Of a stretch of DNA of 64,000 bases, positions 12,162 through 22,478 are shown one piece after another (positions within the stretch are counted from its first letter, which is position 1; each line of letters opens with the position of its first letter). The stretch covers positions 1-64,000 of the forward strand of contig JAHBMJ010003991.1 in assembly GCA_018398765.1 (NCBI GenBank). Reading direction: 5' to 3'. This DNA comes from Chromera velia. Its lineage: Eukaryota > Sar > Chromeraceae. A program made the translations under genes and the position numbers. The notes under the pieces were generated by a model. The model was not told where the DNA came from. It ran no database searches and saw nothing but the letters and a program-made list of their open reading frames with translations.

Positions 12162-13507
12162 CGGAGAGAGAGAAAGAGAGGGAGACAAGTGAGACACACA
12201 ATAACTTGGAGCTCCTTCGACGCACAGAATGGAGCGTGACAAGGCAGGAATGGTACAAAGACACAGATGAACACACACACACACACATACATTCTTTCGC
12301 TTCCGCTCTTCTACGCGCCCCCACGTCCAAACAAATACTTGCACATACCATCGCTCCAACGATCGAGCACGGCGGACGGCGGCCCTGCCAAGAACGCAGA
12401 AGGACCCTTGACCGACCAGTGTGCCCCCCTTCTTGAGTTCCTTCACTCTGTGCCGAAAGAAATTCTGCAGAGCATCCCTGCTGGCGTCTCTGAAGAGCCT
12501 CCTCTCCTCATCACACGCCCCTTCGTAGCTCACCTGCAGAGCATTGCAGTAGGAAGCGGGCAATTTTGGGCTCATGCGCGTCGTTCGATAAAAGACGATG
12601 CAGACGCAGGGCGCGAGAGGAAGACAACGAACGGAGCCATGAGGACCTGCGATTTTTCCCTGACAATAATTTCATCATCTTCAAAACTCCTCTCTCTTCC
12701 ATGAGGATTCTGAATGACGAAAGATTTCTCAAAAGCTCCAGCCTGTCTTTATCCGGGAGCTATGGTCAGAACAAAACAATCACACACCTCCTCCCAAAGA
12801 GTCGACTGAGGGGCAAAAACCGAACGAAGATCTCAAACCCGAGCTGTATCTGCGAAAACTGGACCGGCGACATCTGCATCTATTGATAGAAACAACAGAA
12901 GAGAAGAGGACCAGATCTTCTGGCAGAACTGACTGTCAAGGGCGACAGTCCCTCCGGTACCTTCTCGATCCAGTGGATGCATGAGAGGCAGATGACCAGG
13001 TGCACAGAGGAGGAGGACACAAGCTGGGAGGTGAACGTACCGGGGACCAGAGAGACGAACAGAGACGGGAACGCTGTCTCCAGAATCGCCTGTGAGTTCT
13101 TCTTCACCTGCACAAAGAAAGACGACGAAGGAAAAGGACACGAAAAGACTGCTCGGTAGGAAAAAAAGAAATGCAAATGGATCAGAAAAGAGATATGCAG
13201 CTAGGGTGGAATGCCGTCTCCTTCCTTCCTGCCACCGCACCTGTGCCCACTCTGTCTCCGGCACATCTGCGAACACGATTTCGATTTCAGATTCTGGGAA
13301 GCGTCTCCTGATAACAGGAAGGATAAATCTCTTTAAGGTCAGGCAATCGTTCCGTCCGGTGGCACATCCAATCACAAGGAGACGGATGGGGTCGTCTCCT
13401 TCTGGGGGGTCAAATTGAAATGTCTCGGCGGCTTCCACCAGTTCCTTCTGGCAGATGGAGTGGACAGCGAATTCTGCCTCTGAATGGTCGTCGTAAGAGC
13501 TCCACAT
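10223..13507 (-). CDS. SABATH-type SAM-dependent carboxyl methyltransferase (spliced)
   Basis: Probably transfers a methyl group from S-adenosylmethionine to the carboxyl group of a small acid, as plant salicylate, jasmonate and indoleacetate methyltransferases do. The substrate cannot be predicted here. Exon 1 (13507-13241, 89 codons) starts at ATG. It has the Tyr-x-x-His-Ser SAM/substrate motif (YDDHS), then LLVIGCATGRND, matching SABATH motif I, and an acidic strand IEIVFADVPE. Exon 2 (13107-12934, phase 0) carries the diagnostic Ser-Leu-His-Trp-like block SCIHWIEKVPEGL. Exon 3 starts at 12533 and contains FFRHRVKELKKGGTL. A further exon probably begins at 11651 (VSGGVLCLDAAIREV). The last exon, open upstream to about 10,795 and ending at TGA 10225-10223, has the helical C-terminus ending GLFRKLTGED. 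Exons between 12,413 and 10,800 are unresolved. The family call is firm and the exact model is not. It is head-to-head with the Nudix gene, 564 bp away. Confidence 0.75.
10843..10890. repeat. (ACTTAC)n minisatellite
   Basis: About seven imperfect hexamers of the ACACTT/ACTTAC type, inside or just downstream of an unresolved intron of the methyltransferase gene. Confidence 0.8.
12082..12185. repeat. GGAC, CA and GA microsatellite in methyltransferase intron
   Basis: Adjoining runs of GGAC (about 12087-12108), CA (12109-12134) and GA (12135-12170). It lies in the probable intron between exon 3 and the 11651 exon. The long minus frame reading Cys-Val repeats across it is intronic. Confidence 0.9.
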
Positions 13508-14071
13508 TGTATTTCAAGCTTCTACCCAATCACGCTCCTACAAGAGACTTCTCTTCACTCAAGAGGAGTTCGTGGGTGGAAGAAACTAGAAAACGGCTCA
13601 GTCTGGTCTCTTGGACACCCCTTCACAAAGGAGAGATCGAAGAGCCAGCCGATGCAGAGATGAGGGGTGCGTGGGAATGAGAAAGACTCAGTTTTCCGCG
13701 AGAGTCAATGCAGCACTGGCTGTATATACGTCACGGTACATCTGACATCATCTGACACTCATGTTTGGGCATGTTTTGTTAAATTGCCCAGCAATACGTA
13801 CTTTTTGCGGCGGCGCGCGTGGCTCATGCGCCGCCGCCGCCCGTCGCGGCGAAGTGTGCCGCGCCGGCCCGCACATGTCTGACCTTCCCAACTTCAGTAA
13901 TGTTTTTCGGTGAACTTTTCACCTCTACTCACCTCCAGAAAAACTCCCCTTAGCACTGGAGTCTGTTTGGTATAACATCATCACACTGAAGGGCACTTCC
14001 TTTTTTGTGTGACCCAAACTGGGCGCAGCAAGGGCGTCTTTCTGTTGGGGAGATACACCTGTGTGACCTAA
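13508..14071. promoter_or_regulatory. Shared upstream region of the divergent methyltransferase/Nudix pair
   Basis: 564 bp lie between the two divergent start codons and contain no credible gene, so the promoters of both must lie here or in 5' UTRs. A very GC-rich block (13808-13875, repeated GCCGCC/GCGGCG) stands out from its surroundings. No TATA box or defined element can be assigned by eye. Confidence 0.4.
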
Positions 14072-15364
14072 ATGTCGTGTTGCTTGCCAAGGACGAAAAA
14101 AACGTCTATCCAGACCGAAAGAGAAGAGAGAGAAATTCACAGCATGCCGCCAAGTGGTGCTGACGAGGTGGACTACACCGAGACCTTCTGGGGTTCCGAA
14201 CGTCAAAAAGACCTGTCCACACTTTTTGGAAGTTCTGAGACGGCTGCCTCCTTCTCCAAGGCAGGATGTGTGGTGGTCTCAATGGATAAATTCTCTCTGC
14301 ACCTATCAGTGGGCCCCAGTACCACTCTCCCATCCCAAATCGACCTTGCACCCTGTGTTGAAGCAGCGTGTCAGTGGGTGCAGTCCGGAAAAGTGAAATC
14401 AGTTCAGTCAGTCCATCTGTACTACAATCTCAGCGATCCGGTTCCAGGTGCCGCACACGCAGTCTCCAAGTTTCTTTCCACCCCCCTCGGAAAGAAGTTC
14501 ACACTCCGTGGCAGCATCAGGCTGTCGGACACGGTTGTTGTGTGCAATTGGTACCTGTGGTGCGTTCCCTCAGTGCCCGACCGAGTGCCCCAACCGTACA
14601 CGCACATTGGGGGGGCCATGGGGGTGTTGGTCAGTTCGGATTTGCACGTTCTCACTGTGCTTGAAAATCGGTCTGGGAGGTGGGCAGGCATCTTCAGGAC
14701 TCCGGGAGGGGGTGTAGACCTTGAGGAGAATCATATTGACTGTCTCTGCAGAGAGGTGAGGGAGGAGGTCGGGCTCCATCTGGAGAAAACGAAACTCCAA
14801 CCATTCCTCACGGGAGGGTACACAGCACGCAACGCGCGACCTGGGATGATAGGTGACTGCCTGTTGACGTTTGTGTTGCTGTGTGGTGAGACAAGCAAGC
14901 AGATGGGGGAGAGTATGTCTAAGCACCTTGTGTCAGATGCAGACGGAGAAATTTTGGGGTACTCTTTCCTCTCTGTTGCCGCACTGAAGGAGAAGAATAT
15001 CCTCAGCGACCCCCTCGCTCAAAGCGTCGGAAAAGGGTTTTCGAAAGCGATCCAAGTGCCTCTACAGCATTGCAAAGAGCAGTATGGTCTCGTAGCAAAA
15101 GTGCGGGGCACACGCACAGAGGGAATGCGGGACTTTGCAGAGGGGGACGGACTGGCCCCCCCTCCCTCTTCCTCCCCCTCTGCCTCTCCCCCCGCCGCCT
15201 CCATTTCCTTCCAAGAGGAGGTCATCCAGATGGTCTGTGCTTCATTCGAGAAAGAGACGGGAGGGACATTCCAGGTTGCCAAGGCTCTCGAATGCCGACC
15301 CAACAAAGAGACAACGGCACCGGAAGGCCCCAACAGCTGGAAGTTCTCTCTCCGAAAGTTTTGA
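14072..15364 (+). CDS. Nudix hydrolase, intronless
   Basis: Hydrolyses a nucleoside diphosphate linked to another moiety; the substrate is not predictable. A 430-residue frame opens at ATG 14072. Residues 213-235 match the Nudix box GX5EX7REUXEEXGU exactly: Gly213, Glu219, then REVREEVGL at 227-235, with the catalytic and metal-binding Glu residues present. The strand before it (THIGGAMGVLVSS, 177-189) and the proline before the box (RTPGGG) fit the Nudix fold. An N-terminal domain of about 165 residues is unassigned. A C-terminal tail contains a Pro/Ser-rich linker (about 365-381) and ends SLRKF. A second in-frame Met at residue 25 could be the start, but I keep the first because the frame is open there. 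It has no obvious signal peptide and no introns, unlike its neighbours. Confidence 0.88.
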   Translation: MSCCLPRTKKTSIQTEREEREIHSMPPSGADEVDYTETFWGSERQKDLSTLFGSSETAASFSKAGCVVVSMDKFSLHLSVGPSTTLPSQIDLAPCVEAACQWVQSGKVKSVQSVHLYYNLSDPVPGAAHAVSKFLSTPLGKKFTLRGSIRLSDTVVVCNWYLWCVPSVPDRVPQPYTHIGGAMGVLVSSDLHVLTVLENRSGRWAGIFRTPGGGVDLEENHIDCLCREVREEVGLHLEKTKLQPFLTGGYTARNARPGMIGDCLLTFVLLCGETSKQMGESMSKHLVSDADGEILGYSFLSVAALKEKNILSDPLAQSVGKGFSKAIQVPLQHCKEQYGLVAKVRGTRTEGMRDFAEGDGLAPPPSSSPSASPPAASISFQEEVIQMVCASFEKETGGTFQVAKALECRPNKETTAPEGPNSWKFSLRKF

Positions 15365-16205
15365 TTGATTCATCGTCAGTCAGTCAGTCTGTCTGTCAAG
15401 TACTCATGCAGGGCCTCAGTCAGTCAGTGATCAGGCAGGCAAACAAGCAGTGAGTGCGTCAGTCAAGTAGACAGGCAGTCGGCCACGCAGCCAGTGAGGC
15501 AGTGAGTCAGTCAGTGATTCAACGTACGCAGGTCGTCGTTGAGAACTGCAGTCAGTCATCAAGGCCTTCACAGGAAGACAGGCAGGCTCGCATGCAGTCA
15601 TGCACACGCAGGCGCACGATGTTTTTCTCCACACAAACACTTTCAGGGACCAGGCAGCTGGAAGCTCTTCTGCCCCGTTCACAAGAAAAGGAAGGACTCA
15701 AAGAGTCAATCTGGGAAGGGAGGAGGATGCAAACATTCTTTGCGCACAGACAGGGGGATAGGACATCTCTTACACAATCACACAGTCAAAGAGAGAGAAA
15801 GCGGAAGTAGACAATTGATGGACGGAAGGATGTGCGACAAACACAAAGACATGCAGGCAGACAGACAAAGAAACAGACAGGCAAGGGGACAAAAGAGAAA
15901 CAAGGAGACGCCATGTTTGCACCTTATCCAGACAGACAGACAGGCGGATCCTCATACGAATTCATTTTGCTTCGCGTGTTGTGTCGTTCCAGCCAAGCAA
16001 AAAAGAAAGAATAGGCAGACAGCAAAAGCGAAAGACAGGCTTCATTACTGTTTTTTTTTCTTCTTTCTTCACGTACAGCAAATGAGAATGGAAACTTCAA
16101 ACGGATAGACAGACAAACACACGTACTGGTACGGGGGCAGGCAGACACAGCCAAACCGACAGACGCACAGAAGAGGAAGATAGAATGGAAGAAGAGAGAG
16201 CATGC

Positions 16206-16242
<37 letters not shown>

Positions 16243-17771
16243 TGTCCCGAGCATCAGCAGTGCAGTCCCGGTTGATGTTTTTCTCTCGCTATTCGTCGTG
16301 GGCTAAGCAGACGAAGATCCTTCCTTGCATGTGACGTCTCCCCCATGCGTTGATCGATGCATGACCCTCGCTGTTTTGTTCAACTGATCTGCGCCTCTCT
16401 TTCTCTCTTTCTGTGCCTACGTGCAGCGTCCAAGAGACAGCAGAGGTTCTCCAAATTGCCAAATTGACATCGAGACAGACTGCACTGCCCCTTCTTCCCT
16501 CTCTCCCTCTGACCTGTACTCGTGGTGTAGCGAGTGCATGCATAGAGGCGGGCAGAGAGGGTGGGAGGGAGGGGGGCTCTCGATCAACGTACGTTTCTCT
16601 TCGCGCAGGCGTCTTCTAGAGGGTGTTTGAACGGGAATTCAAATTATCTCGGTCGATTGATCAGGCAGTAGCTGCATGTAGCAGGGGTTGATCCAGTGCA
16701 CTCCAGTGAGGAGGCCTGTCGAATCTGTAGCACGCGCCACGTGTTTGTCTGTGATCCCGATTCCCGAAGCGGTGCTTGCCAGTCTCAATGCCAGACGCCT
16801 GTTTGAAATTAACTTTAAATGATATGAAAACTGAATGAACGATGATTATCAACCAATCTGAATAATGAGCGGCCATACGCTGTCGCTGGTGGCCTAGCTG
16901 GTAGCAATGACTGACATACAATGGTAATTGATAAATTATGATGATCAGCTCTAGGATTAGCTTAAGGTTGATCGAAATACTAGTAAATTAGTTATAAAAC
17001 TTTATAATAATTGCTGTGGACTGAGACTGTAGTAGTGTTTTTAGTAATAAAAAAGAAGAGTAACATAAAAAAAACTTAGTATAGTAGTTAAACTACATAA
17101 GTGAAATACAAAATTTAAGTAGATTTACTATAAGATCACTGGTATGTTACGCACAGTAACGCACTCTTCAAGTTCATACTCTTCACATGCAGTTAAATTG
17201 ATAACAATAAACAAAAGCATGAAATATATGCAGAGCAATGGTTAGAAGAACTAGTACAGAAATCAATTGTTAACTGTGACACGAATTAACCGAAATCATG
17301 TGAAATGCAAAGTCTACTAGAGCAAAGTGCTCCACAGTGACTTGGTTTGCAGCTTACGTATCGATCTCCCATCTGTGAGTAATCAACGTAAATCAAGGAC
17401 ATCGTTTCTTTATCTGCCTAGTCGTCTGCCATACGACAAAAAAACTTCTTACGGCGAGTCTTGGACCCGAATTGAGATTGACCCGTTACTGAACCGTTCC
17501 ACTTTGTTGCCGGGGCTTTCATATATTCAGTCTTTCTTTTTCTTTCTTTGTCAATGACCACGACTTCATTTTCCTGCTGCTTGAATCCTGCAAAAGCCCT
17601 TACGAAGACAAAATCGACTAGCAAAATCGATCGTTTTTCTTCCAATGTTAGGGTCTGCATATGTTTCAAAGAAAACGCAATGATCTCATTTTGGGGGCTG
17701 ACTTCTCAAATCACGGAAACAGGCCGATCCCCGAATGTTAATCACTCCTTGTGGCATCTTCGTTTTTGTCT
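15365..17771. other. Intergenic region with CAGT/GACA/GA simple repeats
   Basis: 15377-15530 is rich in CAGT/CAGTCAGT units, 15,850-15,950 in GACA units, and 16207-16240 is a GA run. 16,900-17,330 is AT-rich. No convincing gene on either strand. It contains the 3' ends of the converging Nudix (+) and LURP-one (-) genes. Confidence 0.6.
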
Positions 17772-18530
17772 CTACGACGAGGAGACGAAAGAGCAAATGC
17801 ACGTGGCGATACAGGTGCACAGCAGCTTTGGGCCTGCCTGTGGGCTCTGCTTGTCGTTGTACACTTCATCAAACGCCAACGCCATCGCTATCGCGATTGC
17901 GATGTCCATTCCAGGCGCCACACTGACGACATAATTCTGCTTGTCGAGTAGGAAATCCTTCGCTCCGTACTTTCGGCTCACTGTGGCGACCGGTACGCTA
18001 CCCTCTTTGGGATCGCCCCAGAAGAGCACTGCGTTGAAAGAACAACAGTCGGAGAAGAGCATCAATTTGACCTCTCTGCCGTTGCTATCCATTGTCACAC
18101 ACTGAAGAAGCCCCTGGCATCCCGAGCAGTACGCGCACTGCTTTTGAATCGCCATGGTCTCAGTGCCGGGTATCACTTCGATGTCCTTGGTGGTGGTGCT
18201 GTAGACTCTCTGGGTCTGTTTGCACGGAGGACAGAGGTCGTGTTTCATGACGAAGATTCCCTTGCCCTCAAGTGTGCTGAGAACTTTGGGCTGTCCGCAG
18301 GCACAGCCCCTTCCCTCAATGTTGTAGACAGTGTTTTCAGTGTGTGCTTCTTTGATCTTGAAGTCGTCCCCTGTGCAGCTTAGGGCCTGTTCCTTCATCA
18401 CAAAGGAAAGCGGGCGGCCACTGTTGTTCATGTGTTGTTTGCCGAACAGACACAGACCGGGGGGAGAAATGGGTCGCAGCTCCACATGGAGATCTGTCTT
18501 GTCTCGGGTAAGGCAGCAGGCGTTGCCCAT
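17772..18530 (-). CDS. LURP-one-related / Tubby C-like protein with MGNACC N-terminus
   Basis: A 252-residue protein that resembles the LURP-one-related (LOR, DUF567) family, a beta-barrel fold shared with Tubby and scramblases. The family is loosely linked to membrane or phosphoinositide binding and defence, and the function here is unknown. Seen in sequence: a hydrophobic strand pattern with SFVMKEQALSCTGDDFKI, which matches the LOR 'sGDdF' motif, then TVYNIEGRG, KVLSTLEGKGIFVMKH and a C-terminal half with repeated Cys. I start at ATG 18530 because an in-frame splice acceptor (pyrimidines, CTAATAC, CTGCAG) abuts it, so the upstream open frame is a 5' UTR intron. The resulting N-terminus, Met-Gly-Asn-Ala-Cys-Cys, is a textbook N-myristoylation plus palmitoylation signal. 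Tandem Cys residues at the C-terminus are unusual. Head-to-head with PGK. Confidence 0.7.
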   Translation of the reverse strand: MGNACCLTRDKTDLHVELRPISPPGLCLFGKQHMNNSGRPLSFVMKEQALSCTGDDFKIKEAHTENTVYNIEGRGCACGQPKVLSTLEGKGIFVMKHDLCPPCKQTQRVYSTTTKDIEVIPGTETMAIQKQCAYCSGCQGLLQCVTMDSNGREVKLMLFSDCCSFNAVLFWGDPKEGSVPVATVSRKYGAKDFLLDKQNYVVSVAPGMDIAIAIAMALAFDEVYNDKQSPQAGPKLLCTCIATCICSFVSSS

Positions 18531-19123
18531 CTGCAGGACAGTATTAGGGGGGCACTGACAAGGGGATGGAGCAAAAAGGGACAGCGACCAAAAAACAACT
18601 GTTGTTGAGTGCCTTCGCGATCGATCAGACTGTTGTTTGTTATATATAAGCTGCCGAGGTTCCAAGCAGGGCTCCGGTACGTTCGAGCACGAGGTCAGGT
18701 GTCACGTCAAAATTGCAAAGCGTTCAGTGCTCTGCTTTTCTGACGATTCGCGTTGTATATATGTGGAACAGGCCTCGGGATGATTCGGGCTCCAAAGATT
18801 GTCAATTTAACGCGGGGTCCGACCCCGGCCCGCGGGCCCGCTTCTCGAGGTGCCGCGATCTGCATGCAGCCGGGGTTTTTGACCAAACCTAATCGTGTGA
18901 ATTGGAAGCTATATAGTAGTTTTGGGCCCACACGCACGGGCGAAATCAGCCCCGCACAAGAACCAACAAAAAACCAACAAAAAACGGCCGGCATGCAGAG
19001 ACAGTCGGACGCAGTCTGAGCGAGCTGGCCGTGATTCTCTGCCGCCCCTTACCTCTCAAGCATAAACTTGAAGGATTCCCTACCCCGATTCTCTGTCTCT
19101 GTATTTCCTTTTAGAAGCTGTTC
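18531..19123. promoter_or_regulatory. Divergent upstream region of LURP-one-like gene and PGK
   Basis: 593 bp between divergent start codons. It holds a 5' UTR intron end for the minus gene, a GC-rich block at 18810-18870 (GGTCCGACCCCGGCC and repeated GCCCG) and, just before PGK, TTTCCTTTTAG, which could be a second acceptor in the PGK 5' UTR. No canonical TATA box is assignable. Confidence 0.4.
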
Positions 19124-21075
19124 ATGATGGTCCGCGCTATCATCGCTGTGGTGGCGTCTCTCTGCGTCGCAGGTCAGTCATTCTGGTCGAGGGCTCTGTG
19201 GCCGTCTCTTTTTCCGCCGCTGCAGTCTGAGCCCTCAGTGTCCCCATTCAGTGCGTTCCCTTGTAGTACCCGTCTTTTCTGTGTATCAAAGTACTCTGGT
19301 GCTGTTTATGCGCCTGTCTGTGCCGTCTCAGTGCCCTAGTTCTTCTTCTTTCGAGTTGCCGTCTCCCCCAGCGATGTTTTCCCTCCTCTGTATTCTGCCC
19401 CGCCATCTTGCAGGGAACGCTTTTGTTCTCCGTGGATCCCCCGGAGCCCTCGAGCTCCGACAGCCTGCACGGGCTGCACGCTCCGTGGTGAGTCCTTCCA
19501 TCGTCTCTTCATGTCTTTGGTCCAAATCTGTGTTCTGACAGTCAGTCGGTCTAGGCGGGCAGAATGAGCTCAACAGCAGGACGGTGCTGTACTTTCTTCC
19601 TTCTGTCTCTCTTCCTCTCTATGGCTTCCTTTTCTGTGCGACTTTAATGGGGTCCGTGCTTCCTCCCATCCCCCAGCCCTCTACCTCAAGTGAGGTCTCT
19701 CCGAGCACTCCCATTCCTCCAGTCTTGCCGGCTGCAAAGACGCCTGGTGGGAGTCGATGAGGACTCAATTGAGTGTGCGGTATGAATGTGTTCACTGCTC
19801 TTTGCAGCACGCATGAGTCTGTTTTTTGTGTTCTGCGTTTTCATCCATGTGCGTATGTGCATGTGTGTACTCATACTTGTTTGTATTTGTATTTCAGATG
19901 GAGATGAAGAAGAAGTCCGTGGGAGACCTCAGTGCTGCTGACCTGAAGGGCAAGCGCGTGTTCATCAGAAACGACTTCAACGTGCCTCTCAAGGATGGCC
20001 AGATCACCGATGACACCCGTATCAGAGCCTCCATACCCACCCTCAAGTACCTTGTGGATGCTGGTGCCAAGGTTCGTCGGCCGGTATTCAGAACAAAGTA
20101 AAAGAAAGTGAGAGTCTACACGTGTGCGGATCCCATTCGCCTAAGTGCCGTCATGTTTTTTGGATGTGAGTCAAGAAGCCTAGTGAGTGAGTGAGGAAGG
20201 CAGGGGGCGAGTGAGTGCGAGACTAATTGAGAGTGAGACTTCGTGTAAATGAATTGAGAAGATCCACCCCGCATGCAGGACATCTCACTGTCCACACTTG
20301 TTTGCGTCCGTGCACTGTGGACAGGTTCTGTATGACAGTGTATGGCTGTAGGGCTGCATCCACTCTAGCTATTCCGGCTGTATGCCTGCCTGCCTGTCTG
20401 TCGGGGTTCTTGCTTGCTTGCAGGTGATCTGCTCCAGCCATCTGGGAAGACCCAAGAACGGCCCTGAGGAGAAATTCTCCCTCAAGCCTGTGGCTGCACG
20501 CCTCGGTGAGTGAGTGAGTGAGTGAGTGAGTGAGTGAGTGAGTGACTGAGTGAGTTAGTGAGTGAATGAGTAAATGAGAAAAATAAGAGAGTGCGTGTGT
20601 GTGTGTGAGAGAGAGAGAGAGAGTGAGTGATTGAATGAGTGAGGACGTAGATGGGTGAGGTCCGATTCTTCTGTCGATGCATTTCTGTCTCTATGCCTGT
20701 CTGCCCATCTTCTGTTCGGACTGGTTCCTTGCTTGCATGTCCTCTTGTGTGCCAGACTACTGAAGTGAAGCGGGAGAGAGAGAAGAACACTGAGCCTTTC
20801 CTTTCTCCTCTGTCTGTGCAGGTGAGGCCCTCGGCAAGCCCGTGACCATGTGCACCGACTGCATTGGTGACGAGGTCGCCGCTGCCGTCTCGAAGATGTC
20901 TGACGGAGATGTGATGCTCCTCGAGAACGGTCAGCAAAGACTTCCTTCTTTGATGCATGGATTAATGTGATGTGCTCAATTCAATTGCATTGTCGTCTTT
21001 CTTTTCTTTCTTTTCTTTCTTTCCTTCCTTCCTTCTTTCTTTCCTTCCTTCCTTCCTTTCTTCCTTCCTTCCTTC

Positions 21076-21106
<31 letters not shown>

Positions 21107-21137
21107 TTTCTTTCTTTCTTTCTTTCTTTTTTTTTTT

Positions 21138-21173
<36 letters not shown>

Positions 21174-21268
21174 TTTCTTTCTTTCTTTCTTTCTTTCTTT
21201 CTTTTTTTTTTTTCTTTCTTTCTTTCTTTCCTTCCTTTCTTTCTTTCCTTCCTTTCTTTCTTTCCTTC

Positions 21269-21299
<31 letters not shown>

Positions 21300-21325
21300 T
21301 CCTTCTTTCCTTCTTTCCTTCTTTC

Positions 21326-21360
<35 letters not shown>

Positions 21361-22445
21361 TTTTTTTTGCTTTCTTTTTTGCTTTCTTTTTTGCTTTCTT
21401 TTTTGCTTTCTTTTTTGCTTTGCTTTCTTTCTTTCTTTCTTTTTCTTTCTTTCTTTCTTTCTTTTCTTTCTTTCTTTCTTTCTTTTCTTTCTTTCTTTCT
21501 TTCTTTCTTTTCTTTCTTTCTTTCTTTTCTTTCTTTCTTTCTTTCACCCTTTTTGTGCTGATGTTCTTCACTGTTGGGTCACTCTAGCAAAAAACCAAGT
21601 CAAAAAAATTTGACGGGAGGGGGAGGAAAGTCGGTCGCTGAGATTCTTGCCAGTTCAAATGGAAGAGAAGAAGGCGAAGGAAGCTAAAGAGAGAAGGACG
21701 GATCTTCCTTCACCTGAAAGGGGAAGGAAGGACAGATTCGAAGAGGCGGTGGTCAGTTCGCGAGGCGGGGGGGGGATAGACAGACAAGTAAACAAACAGC
21801 CCGTTACATCTGATCCGCAAGAGGAAAAGGCAAACACTTGTCCCCGCCCTCGTTTATTTTCTTTTCTTTGTGTGCAGTCCGTTTCTACAAGGAGGAGGAG
21901 AAGAACGACCCTGAGTTTGCCAAGAAGTTGGCTGCCAACGCTGACTTGTAAGTTTGCCGATTCTCTGTTTCTTTGGCTTGCATGCCTTTTGGTGTGCTCA
22001 GACGTTTTCAGCGGGAGAAAAAAATCATCGCAGTTCTCAGCTGAAGAATACGTAGAAAGGGGGGTAAGGTCACAGATACCCTCCTGTTTCACGGACGCCG
22101 AAGAAAAAACACAGGACGCCGAAGAAAAAACACAAAGCGCAGTCCACATATCGATCTGAGAGAAAACAGAAATTGTGATTCAGAGAAGCACTTCTGACCG
22201 TCTCTTGCCGCCAACTATGTCTCAGTGAACCCTCCCATGGTTGCCTCTCCCTGCCTCCCTGCCTCCGTGCCTGCAGGTACGTCAACGATGCTTTCGGCAC
22301 TGCCCACAGAGCCCACGGATCTACCGAGGGCGTCGCCAAGCACCTTTCTCCCGCCGTCGCCGGATTCCTTCTTCAGAAGGAGCTCGACTACCTTCAGGCA
22401 CGTGGGGGTGGGGGGCGGGGGTGGGGTGCACGGCTCAATTGTCCT

Positions 22446-22478
<33 letters not shown>

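Noticed and set aside
11487-12575. 362-codon minus-strand frame
   Set aside because: It crosses CA/GA microsatellite (Cys-Val and Ser-Leu runs). Only its first and last parts overlap probable methyltransferase exons, and the middle is intron.
20967-21613. Open frames of about 200 codons, Phe/Leu/Ser on plus and Lys/Glu on minus
   Set aside because: They are translations of the CTTT tract in PGK intron 5. Every frame of such a repeat is open, and there is no other support.
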